Source: Cavia porcellus (taxonomy: Eukaryota; Chordata; Mammalia; Rodentia; Caviidae). Taken from it: DNA of 64,000 bases. Where the stretch lies: positions 186,001 through 250,000 of the forward strand of contig NW_026947700.1 of assembly GCF_034190915.1 (NCBI RefSeq). The letters run 5' to 3'. This document shows, in pieces, positions 53,806 to 64,000 of the stretch (position 1 is its first letter; each line of letters opens with the position of its first letter). The translations under genes were made by a program, and so were the position numbers. The notes under the pieces were generated by a model. It was not told where the DNA came from, did no database searches, and saw only the letters and a list, made by a program, of their open reading frames with translations.

Positions 53806-56800
53806 ATGTAACACACACCCGTACAATGCGCACCACCCCGTGATGTTTTTCTCACTCCTACTAGTGAATGTAATGTAACACACACCCGTACAATGCGCAC
53901 CACACCGTGATGTTTTTCTCACTCCTAGTAGTGAATGTAATGTAACCCCAACCCATACAATGCGCACCACCCCGTGATGTTTTTCTCACTCCTACTAGTG
54001 AATGTAATGTAACACACACCCATACAATGCGCACCACCCCGTGATGTTTTTCTCACTCCTACTAGTGAATGTAATGTAACACACACCCATACAATGCGCA
54101 CCACCCCGTGATGTTTTTCTCACTCCTACTAGTGAATGTAATGTAACACACACCCGTACAATGCGCACAACCCCGTGATGATTTTCTCACTCCTACTAGT
54201 GAATCTAATGTAACAAACACCCATACAATGCGCACAACCCCGTGATGATTTTCTCACTCCTACTAGTGAATGTAATGTAACACACACCCATACAATGCGA
54301 ACCACCCCGTGATGTTTTTCTCACTCCTACTAGTGAATGTAATGTAACACACACCCATACAATGCGCACCATCCCGTGATGTTTTTCTCACTCCTACTAG
54401 TGAATGTAATGTAACACACACCCATTCAATGCGCACCACCCCGTGATGTTTTTCTCACTCCTACTAGTGAATCTAATGTAACACACACCCATACAATGCG
54501 CACCACCCCGTGATGTTTTTCTCACTCCTACTAGTGAATCTAATGTAACACACACCCATACAATGCGCACCACCCCGTGATGTTTTTCTCACTCCTACTA
54601 GTGAATGTAATGTAACACACACCCATACAATGCGCACCACCCCGTGATGTTTTTCTCACTCCTACTAGTGAATGTAATGTAACACACACCCATACAATGC
54701 ACACCACCCCGTGATGTTTTTCTGACTCCTACTAGTGAATGTAATGTAACACACACCCATACAATGCGCACCACCCCGTGATGTTTTTCTCACTCCTACC
54801 AGTGAATGTAATGTAACACACACCCATACAATGCGCACCACCCCGTGATGTTTTTCTCACTCCTAATAGTGAATGTAATGTAACACACACCCATACAATG
54901 GGCACCGCCCCGTGATGTTTTTCTCACTCCTACTAGTGAATGTAATGTAACACACACCCATACAATGCGCACCGCCCCGTGATGTTTTTCTCGCTCCTAC
55001 TAGTGAATGTAATGTAACACACACCCATACAATGTGCACCGCCCCGTGATGTTTTTCTCACTCCTACTAGTGAATGTAATGTAACACACACCCATACAAT
55101 GCGCACCGCCCCGTGATGTTTTTCTCGCTCCGACTAGTGAATGTAATGTATTTTACACCCATACAATGCGCACCGCCCCGTGATGTTTTTCTCGCTCCGA
55201 CTAGTGAATGAAATGTAACACACATCCATACAATGCGCACCGCCCCGTGATATTTTTCTCGCTCCTACTAGTGAATGTAATGTAACACACACCCGTACAA
55301 TGCGCACCACCCCGTGATGTTTTTCTCACTCCTACTAGTGAATCTAATGTAACACACACCCGTACAATGCGCACCACCCCGTGATGATTTTCTCACTCCT
55401 ACTAGTGAATCTAATGTAACAAACACCCGTACAATGCGCACCACCCCGTGATGATTTTCTCACTCCTACTAGTGAATGTAATGTAACAAACACCCGTACA
55501 ATGCGCACCACCCCATTAGGTTTTTCTCACTCCTACTAGTGAATCTAATGTAACACACACCCATACAATGCGCACCACCCCGTGATGTTTTTCTCACTCC
55601 TACTAGTGAATGTAATGTAACACACACCCATACAACGTGCACCACCCCGTGATGTTTTTCTCACTCCTACTAGTGAATGTAATGTAACACACACCCGTAC
55701 AATGCACACCACCCCGTGATGTTTTTCTCACTCCTACTAGTGAATGTAATGTAACACACACCCGTACAATGCGCACCACCCCGTGATGTTTTTCTCACTC
55801 CTACTAGTGAATGTAATGTAACACACACCCGTACAATGCGCACCACCCCGTGATGTTTTTCTCACTCCTACTAGTGAATGTAATGTAACACACACCCGTA
55901 CAATGCGCACCACCCCGTGATGTTTTTCTCACTCCTACTAGTGAATGTAATGTAACACACACCCGTACAATGCGCATCACCCCGTGATGTTTTTCTCACT
56001 CCTAGTAGTGAATGTAATGTAACCCACACCCATACAATGCGCACCACCCCGTGATGTTTTTCTCACTCCTACTAGTGAATGTAATGTAACACACACCCAT
56101 AAAATGCGCACCACCCCGTGATGTTTTTCTCACTCCTACTAGTGAATGTAATGTAACACACACCCATACAATGCGCACCACCCCGTGATGTTTTTCTCAC
56201 TCCTACTAGTGAATGTAATGTAACACACACCCATACAATGCGCACCACCCCGTGATGTTTTTCTCACTCCTTCTAGTGAATGTAATGTAACACACACCCA
56301 TACAAAGCGCACCACCCCGTGATGTTTTTCTCATTCCTACTAGTGAATGTAATGTAACACACACCAATACAATGCGCACCACCCCGTGATGTTTTTCTCA
56401 CTCCTACTAGTGAATGTAATGTAACACACACCCATACAATGCGCACCACCCCGTGATGTTTTTCTCACTCCTACTAGTGAATCTAATGTAACAAACACCC
56501 ATACAATGCGCACCACCCCGTGATGTTTTTCTCACTCTTACTAGTGAATGTAATGTAACACACACCCATACAATGCGCACCACCCCGTGATGTTTTTCTC
56601 ACTCCTACTAGTGAATGTAATGTAACACGCACCCATACAATGCGCACCACCCCGTGATGTTTTTCTCACTCCTACTAGTGAATCTAATGTAACACACACC
56701 CATACAATGCGCAACACCCCGTGATGTTTTTCTCACTCCTACTAGTGAATGTAATGTAACACACACCCATACAATGCGCACCACCCCGTGATGTTTTTCT

Positions 56801-58361
56801 CACGCCTACTAGTGAATCTAATGTAAAAAACACCCATACAATGTGCACCACCCCGTGATGTTTTTCTCACGCCTACTAGTGAATGTAATGTAACACACAC
56901 CCATACAATGCGCACCACCCCGTGATGTTTTTCTCACGCCTAATAGTGAATCTAATGTAACACACACCCATACAATGAGCACCACCCCGTGATGTTTTTC
57001 TCACTCCTACTAGTGAATGTAATGTAACAAACACCCATTCAATGCGCACCACCCCGTGATGTTTTTCTCACTCCTACTAGTGAATCTAATGTAACACACA
57101 CCCATACAATGCGCACCACCCCGTGATGTTTTTCTGACTCCTACTAGTGAATGTAATGTAACACACACCCATACAATGCGCACCACCCCGTGATGTTTTT
57201 CTCACTCCTACTAGTGAATGTAATGTAACACACACCCATACAATGCGCACCACCCCGTGATGTTTTTCTCACTCCTACTAGTGAATGTAATGTAACACAC
57301 ACCCATACAATGCGCACTACCCCGTGATGTTTTTCTCACTCCTACTAGTGAATGTAATGTAACACACACCCATACAGTGCGCACCACCCCGTGATGTTTT
57401 TCTCACTCCTAGTAGTGAATGTAATGTAACCCACACCCATACAATGCGCACCACCCCGAGATGTTTTTCTCACTCCTACTAGTGAATGTAATGTAACACA
57501 CACCCATACAATGCGCACCACCCCGTGATGTTTTTCTCACTCCTACTAGTGAATGTAATGTAACACACACCCATACAATGCGCACCACCCCGTGATGTTT
57601 TTCTCACTCCTACTAGTGAATGTAATGTAACACACACCCATACAATGCGCACCACCCCGTGATTTTTTTCTCACTCCTACTAGTGAATGTAATGTAACAC
57701 ACACCCATACAATGCACACCACCCCGTGATTTTTTTCTCACTCCTACTAGTGAATGTAATGTAACACACACCCATACAATGCGCACCACCCCGTGATGTT
57801 TTTCTCACTCCTACTAGTGAATGTAATGTAACACACACCCATACAATGCGCACCACCCCGTGATGTTTTTCTCACTCCTACTAGTGAATCTAATGTAACA
57901 CACACCCATACAATGCGCACCACCCGGTGATGTTTTTCTCACTCCTACTAGTGAATGTAATGTAACACACACCCATACAATGCGCACCACCCCGTGATGT
58001 TTTTCTCACTCCTACTAGTGAATGTAATGTAACACACACCCATACAATGCGCACCACCCCGTGATGTTTTTCTCACTCCTACTAGTGAATGTAATGTAAC
58101 ACACACCCATGCAATGCGCACCACCCCGTGATGTTTTTCTGACTCCTACTAGTGAATGTAATGTAACACACACCCATACCATGCGCACCACCCCGTGATG
58201 TTTTTCTGACTCCTAGTAGTGAATGTAATGTAACACACACCCATACAATGTGCACCACCCCGTGATGTTTTTCTGACTCCTACTAGTGAATGTAATGTAA
58301 CAAACACCCATACAATGCGAACCGCCCCGTGATGTTTTTCTCGCTCCTACTAGTGAATGTA
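53806..58361 (+). repeat. 4,556-bp HOR, copy B
   Basis: Tandem copy of 49,250-53,805 at a constant offset of 4,556 bp. I checked TAACCCC (49,387 and 53,943), TGTATTTTAC (50,591 and 55,147) and CCGAG (52,900 and 57,456), among others. Reading both copies I noticed a single substitution: CCCCATTAGG near 55,512 where copy A has CCCCATTATG near 50,956. After 58,361 the sequence changes to a run of GCGAACCGCCCC/CTCGCTCC monomers and does not restart the unit at once. Near-identity over 4.5 kb means a very young duplication, strong homogenisation or an assembly duplication. Confidence 0.94.
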
Positions 58362-59214
58362 ATGTAACACACACCCATACAATGCGAACCGCCCCGTGAT
58401 GTTTTTCTCGCTCCTACTAGTGAATGTAATGTAACACACACCCATACAATGCGCACCGCCCCGTGATGTTTTTCTCGCTCCTACTAGTGAATGTAATGTA
58501 ACACACACCCATACAATGCGCACCGCCCCGTGATGTGTTTCTCGCTCCTACTAGTGATTGAAATGTAACACACACCCATACAATGCGCACCGCCCCGTGA
58601 TGTGTTTCTCGCTCCTACTAGTGAATGAAATGTAACACACACCCGTACAATGCGCACCACCCCGTGATGTTTTTCTCGCTCCTACTAGTGAATGTAATGT
58701 AACACACACCCGTACAATGCGCACCACCCCGTGATGTTTTTCTCACTCCTACTAGTGAATGTAATGTAACACACACCCGTAAAATGCGCACCACCCCGTG
58801 ATGTTTTTCTCACTCCTACTAGTGAATGTAATGTAACAAACACCCGTACAATGCGCACCACCCCGTGATGATTTTCTCACTCCTACTAGTGAATCTAATG
58901 TAACACACACCCGTACAATGCGCACCACCCCGTGATGTTTTTCTCACTCCTACTAGTGAATGTAATGTAACACACACCCATACAATGCGCACCATCCCGT
59001 GATGTTTTTCTCACTGCTACTAGTGAATGTAATGTAACACACACCCATACAATGCGCACCACCCCGTGATGTTTTTCTCACTCCTACTAGTGACTGTAAT
59101 GTAACACACACCCATGCAATGCGCACCACCCCGTGATGTTTTTCTCACTCCTACTAGTGAATGTAATGTAACACACACCCATACAATGCGCACCACCCCG
59201 TGATGTTTTTCTGA

Positions 59215-61520
59215 CTCCTACTAGTGAATGTAATGTAACACACACCCATACAATGCACACCACCCCGTGATGTTTTTCTGACTCCTACTAGTGAATGTAA
59301 TGTAACACACACCCATACAATGCGCACCACCCCGTGATGTTTTTCTCACTCCTACCAGTGAATGTAATGTAACACACACCCATACAATGCGCACCACCCC
59401 GTGATGTTTTTCTCACTCCTAATAGTGAATGTAATGTAACACACACCCATACAATGGGCACCGCCCCGTGATGTTTTTCTCACTCCTACTAGTGAATGTA
59501 ATGTAACACACACCCATACAATGCGCACCGCCCCGTGATGTTTTTCTCGCTCCTACTAGTGAATGTAATGTAACACACACCCATACAATGCGCACCGCCC
59601 CGTGATGTTTTTCTCGCTCCTACTAGTGAATGTAATGTATTTTACACCCATACAATGCGCACCGCCCCGTGATGTTTTTCTCGCTCCGACTAGTGAATGT
59701 AATGTATTTTACACCCATACAATGCGCACCGCCCCGTGATGTTTTTCTCGCTCCGACTAGTGAATGAAATGTAACACACATCCATACAATGCGCACCGCC
59801 CCGTGATATTTTTCTCGCTCCTACTAGTGAATGTAATGTAACACACACCCGTACAATGCGCACCACCCCGTGATGTTTTTCTCACTCCTACTAGTGAATC
59901 TAATGTAACACACACCCGTACAATGCGCACCACCCCGTGATGATTTTCTCACTCCTAGTAGTGAATCTAATGTAACAAACACCCGTACAATGCGCACCAC
60001 CCCGTGATGATTTTCTCACTCCTACTAGTGAATGTAATGTAACAAACACCCGTACAATGCGCACCACCCCATTATGTTTTTCTCACTCCTACTAGTGAAT
60101 CTAATGTAACACACACCCATACAATGCGCACCACCCCGTGATGTTTTTCTCACTCCTACTAGTGAATGTAATGTAACACACACCCATACAACGCGCACCA
60201 CCCCATGATGTTTTTCTCACTCCTACTAGTGAATGTAATGTAACACACACCCGTACAATGCATACCACCCCGTGATGTTTTTCTCACTCCTACTAGTGAA
60301 TGCAATGTAACACACACCCGTACAATGCGCACCACCCCGTGATGTTTTTCTCACTCCTACTAGTGAATGTAATGTAACACACACCCGTACAATGCGCACC
60401 ACCCCGTGATGTTTTTCTCACTCCTACTAGTGAATGTAATGTAACACACACCCGTACAATGCGCACCACCCCGTGATGTTTTTCTCACTCCTACTAGTGA
60501 ATGTAATGTAACACACACCCGTACAATGCGCATCACCCCGTGATGTTTTTCTCACTCCTAGTAGTGAATGTAATGTAACACACACCCATACAATGCGCAC
60601 CACCCCGTGATGTTTTTCTCACTCCTACTAGTGAATCTAATGTAACAAACACCCATACAATGCGCACCACCCCGTGATGTTTTTCTCACTCTTACTAGTG
60701 AATGTAATGTAACACACACCCATACAATGCGCACCACCCCGTGATGTTTTTCTCACTCCTACTAGTGAATGTAATGTAACACGCACCCATACAATGCGCA
60801 CCACCCCGTGATGTTTTTCTCACTCCTACTAGTGAATCTAATGTAACACACACCCATACAATGCGCAACACCCCGTGATGTTTTTCTCACTCCTACTAGT
60901 GAATGTAATGTAACACACACCCATACAATGCGCACCACCCCGTGATGTTTTTCTCACGCCTACTAGTGAATCTAATGTAAAAAACACCCATACAATGCGC
61001 ACCACACCGTGATGTTTTTCTCACGCCTACTAGTGAATGTAATGTAACACACACCCATACAATGCGCACCACCCCGTGATGTTTTTCTCATGCCTAATAG
61101 TGAATCTAATGTAACACACACCCATACAATGCGCACCACCCCGTGATGTTTTTCTCACTCCTACTAGTGAATGTACTGTAACAAACACCCATTCAATGCG
61201 CACCACCCCGTGATGTTTTTCTCACTCCTACTAGTGAATCTAATGTAACACACACCCATACAATGCGCACCACCCCGTGATGTTTTTCTGACTCCTACTA
61301 GTGAATGTAATGTAACACACACCCATACAATGCGCACCCCCCCGTGATGTTTTTCTCACTCCTACTAGTGAATGTAATGTAACACACACCCATACAATGC
61401 GCACCACCCCGTGATGTTTTTCTCACTCCTACTAGTGAATGTAATGTAACACACACCCATACAATGCGCACTACCCCGTGATGTTTTTCTCACTCCTACT
61501 AGTGAATGTAATGTAACACA
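59215..61520 (+). repeat. Partial third copy of the 4,556-bp unit, internally deleted
   Basis: 59,215-60,575 follows copy B at +4,556 bp (GCACACC with TTTCTGACTCC at 59,255; TGTATTTTAC at 59,703; AGTAGTG at 60,560). From about 60,637 the offset falls to 4,154 bp (AATCTAATGTAACAAAC, CTCTTACTAG, ACACGCACCC at 60,781, GTAAAAAACACC near 60,973, CACTACCCC near 61,470). Six monomers (402 bp), corresponding to about 56.0-56.4 kb, are therefore missing. The rare GTATTTTACACCC monomer is doubled here (59,636 and 59,703) where the other copies have one. At 61,523 it switches to material like 58,776. Confidence 0.87.
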
Positions 61521-64000
61521 CACCCGTAAAATGCGCACCACCCCGTGATGTTTTTCTCACTCCTACTAGTGAATGTAATGTAACAAACACCCGTACAATG
61601 CGCACCACCCCGTGATGATTTTCTCACTCCTACTAGTGAATCTAATGTAACACACACCCGTAAAATGCGCACCACCCCGTGATGTTTTTCTCACTCCTAC
61701 TAGTGAATGTAATGTAACACACACCCATACAATGCGCACCATCCCGTGATGTTTTTCTCACTGCTACTAGTGAATGTAATGTAACACACACCCATACAAT
61801 GCGCACCACCCCGTGATGTTTTTCTCACTCCTACTAGTGACTGTAATGTAACACACACCCATACAATGCGCACCACCCCGTGATGTTTTTCTCACTCCTA
61901 CTAGTGAATGTAATGTAACACACACCCATACAATGCGCACCACCCCGTGATGTTTTTCTGACTCCTACTAGTGAATGTAATGTAACACACACCCATACAA
62001 TGCACACCACCCCGTGATGTTTTTCTGACTCCTACTAGTGAATGTAATGTAACACACACCCATACAATGCGCACCACCCCGTGATGTTTTTCTCACTCCT
62101 ACCAGTGAATGTAATGTAACACACACCCATACAATGCGCACCACCCCGTGATGTTTTTCTCACTCCTAATAGTGAATGTAATGTAACACACACCCATACA
62201 ATGGGCACCGCCCCGTGATGTTTTTCTCACTCCTACTAGTGAATGTAATGTAACACACACCCATACAATGCGCACCGCCCCGTGATGTTTTTCTCGCTCC
62301 TACTAGTGAATGTAATGTAACACACACCCATACAATGCGCACCGCCCCGTGATGTTTTTCTCGCTCCTACTAGTGAATGTAATGTAACACACACCCATAC
62401 AATGCGCACCGCCCCGTGATGTTTTTCTCGCTCCGACTAGTGAATGTAATGTATTTTACACCCATACAATGCGCACCGCCCCGTGATGTTTTTCTCGTTC
62501 CGACTAGTGAATGAAATGTAACACACATCCATACAATGCGCACCGCCCCGTGATATTTTTCTCGCTCCTACTAGTGAATGTAATGTAACACACACCCGTA
62601 CAATGCGCACCACCCCGTGATGTTTTTCTCACTCCTACTAGTGAATCTAATGTAACACACACCCGTACAATGCGCACCACCCCGTGATGATTTTCTCACT
62701 CCTACTAGTGAATCTAATGTAACAAACACCCGTACAATGCGCACCACCCCCTGATGATTTTCTCACTCCTACTAGTGAATGTAATGTAACAAACACCCGT
62801 ACAATGCGCACCACCCCATTATGTTTTTCTCACTCCTACTAGTGAATCTAATGTAACACACACCCATACAATGCGCACCACCCCGTGATGTTTTTCTCAC
62901 TCCTACTAGTGAATGTAATGTAACACACACCCATACAACGCGCACCACCCCATGATGTTTTTCTCACTCCTACTAGTGAATGTAATGTAACACACACCCG
63001 TACAATGCACACCACCCCGTGATGTTTTTCTCACTCCTACTAGTGAATGTAATGTAACACACACCCGTACAATGCGCACCACCCCGTGATGTTTTTCTCA
63101 CTCCTACTAGTGAATGTAATGTAACACACACCCGTACAATGCGCACCACCCCGTGATGTTTTTCTCACTCCTACTAGTGAATGTAATGTAACACACACCC
63201 GTACAATGCGCACCACCCCGTGATGTTTTTCTCACTCCTACTAGTGAATGTAATGTAACACACACCCGTACAATGCGCATCACCCCGTGATGTTTTTCTC
63301 ACTCCTAGTAGTGAATGTAATGTAACCCACACCCATACAATGCGCACCACCCCGTGATGTTTTTCTCACTCCTACTAGTGAATGTAATGTAACACACACC
63401 CATAAAATGCGCACCACCCTGTGATGTTTTTCTCACTCCTACTAGTGAATGTAATGTAACACACACCCATACAATGCGCACCACCCCGTGATGTTTTTCT
63501 CATTCCTACTAGTGAATGTAATGTAACACACACCCATACAATGCGCACCACCCCGTGATGTTTTTCTCACTCCTTCTAGTGAATGTAATGTAACACACAC
63601 CCATACAAAGCGCACCACCCCGTGATGTTTTTCTCACTCCTACTAGTGAATGTAATGTAACACACACCAATACAATGCGCACCACCCCGTGATGTTTTTC
63701 TCACTCCTACTAGTGAATGTAATGTAACACACACCCATACAATGCGCACCACCCCGTGATGTTTTTCTCACTCCTACTAGTGAATCTAATGTAACAAACA
63801 CCCATACAATGCGCACCACCCCGTGATGTTTTTCTCACTCTTACTAGTGAATGTAATGTAACACACACCCATACAATGCGCACCACCCCGTGATGTTTTT
63901 CTCACTCCTACTAGTGAATGTAATGTAACACGCACCCATACAATGCGCACCACCCCGTGATGTTTTTCTCACTCCTACTAGTGAATCTAATGTAACACAC
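61521..64000 (+). repeat. Partial fourth copy of the 4,556-bp unit, cut by window end
   Basis: 61,523-63,300 follows 58,776-60,553 at +2,747 bp (41 monomers): ACCCGTAAAATG at 58,776 and 61,523, TGTATTTTAC at 59,703 and 62,450, AGTAGTG at 60,560 and 63,307. Beyond 63,310 it carries AACCCACACC, CTCCTTCTAG, ACAAAGCGC, CCAATAC, CTCTTACTAG and ACACGCACCC (63,930), in the order and spacing of copy B at 56,010-56,630 (+7,303 bp = 4,556 + 2,747). So it keeps the 402-bp stretch lost from the third copy. The unit probably continues past base 64,000. Confidence 0.87.

Larger units (their letters stand above)
20845..64000 (+). repeat. 67-bp satellite array, right segment
   Basis: The same 67-bp monomer continues in the same orientation for about 644 further copies to the last base, where it is cut mid-monomer. 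Up to about 28.7 kb the variant mix resembles the left segment. After that, AATCTAATG, ACAAACACCC, ACACCCGTAC, AGTAGTG followed by AACCCACACC, and the CpG-rich pair CCGCCCC/CTCGCTCC become the common variants. Length variants include single-base losses in the C4 tract (for example near 34,783, 36,987 and 42,541), a 5-bp loss near 35,480, a 2-bp loss near 40,045, an 18-bp loss near 42,723 and a one-base T-tract gain near 41,748. No stretch lacks the repeat and no gene is visible. Confidence 0.97.

Noticed and set aside
53806..58361. Calling the second 4,556-bp unit a definite assembly error.
   Set aside because: Near-identity is suspicious, but partial third and fourth copies with their own rearrangements, and one private substitution, argue for genuine amplification. 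It cannot be decided without reads.
1..64000. Telomeric repeat tract, because of CA-rich ACACACACCC blocks.
   Set aside because: The period is 67 bp with a complex monomer. There is no short tandem telomere motif and no chromosome end in the window. Only the Rap1-like core match is kept as a speculative finding.
1..64000. CENP-B box in the monomer, which would suggest a centromeric satellite.
   Set aside because: I found no match to the TTCG-N4-A-N2-CGGG pattern on either strand of the consensus, so a centromere role cannot be argued from this motif.
1..64000. Repeated promoter or terminator signals (T5 tract after GTGATG; ATGTAAT boxes).
   Set aside because: They occur once per monomer as part of the satellite with no adjacent gene. 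The T tract lacks a preceding GC-rich hairpin, so neither reading is supported.

Overview
The whole window is one block of eukaryotic-type satellite DNA. A 67-bp monomer is repeated head to tail from the first base to the last, about 955 copies (64,000/67), all in the same orientation, with no border to unique sequence at either end. A clean consensus monomer lies at 181-247. Its landmarks are an ACACACCCATACAATG block, a TGCGCACCACCCC block, a T5 tract (GTGATGTTTTTC), CTCACTCCTACTAGTG and the tail AATGTAATGTAAC. The consensus is about 45% GC, with strong strand asymmetry (21 C against 9 G) and two CpGs per monomer. I see no protein gene, RNA gene, CRISPR array, transposon or origin that I can support. 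A gene-free, single-family array of this length points to eukaryotic heterochromatin (pericentromeric, subtelomeric or similar). Nothing in the sequence fixes the taxon.

The only real break in the 67-bp texture is at 20,723-20,844. Those 122 bp look like two strongly diverged relatives of the monomer rather than foreign DNA.

The array is patterned on top of the 67-bp period. From 1 to about 28.7 kb, variant monomers carry CTGCTACT/CCTGCTAGTG, CCCAGTG and AATTTAAC changes. They are arranged in long higher-order repeats (HORs): a 4,684-bp tandem pair (7,441-12,124 and 12,125-16,808), a third ~3.7-kb copy of part of it at about 2.04-5.73 kb, an ~11-monomer period near 19-20.6 kb, and a 2-kb block duplicated at an offset of 2,946 bp (about 20.93-22.94 and 23.88-25.88 kb). 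A distinctive ~9-monomer landmark block containing a 66-bp monomer recurs seven times through this half.

From about 28.5 kb onward other variants dominate (AATCTAATG, ACAAACACCC, ACACCCGTAC, and CCGCCCC linked to CTCGCTCC). HORs here include a 938-bp duplication (28.45-30.3 kb), a 2.0-2.35-kb family (30.3-39.5 kb), four-monomer CpG-rich cassettes (41.9-49.0 kb) and a nearly perfect 4,556-bp tandem pair (about 49.25-53.8 and 53.8-58.36 kb). Two rearranged partial copies of that last unit run to the window end.

The plus strand meets stop codons in every frame within about 100 nt. The minus strand has a GTG-started frame of about 58 codons in ordinary monomers, because 67 is not a multiple of 3. 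Longer open frames (61-102 codons) occur only where a monomer has an indel or has lost a stop, so I treat all of them as non-coding. The biological interest lies in the nested amplification history, the diverged relic and the variant subfamilies.
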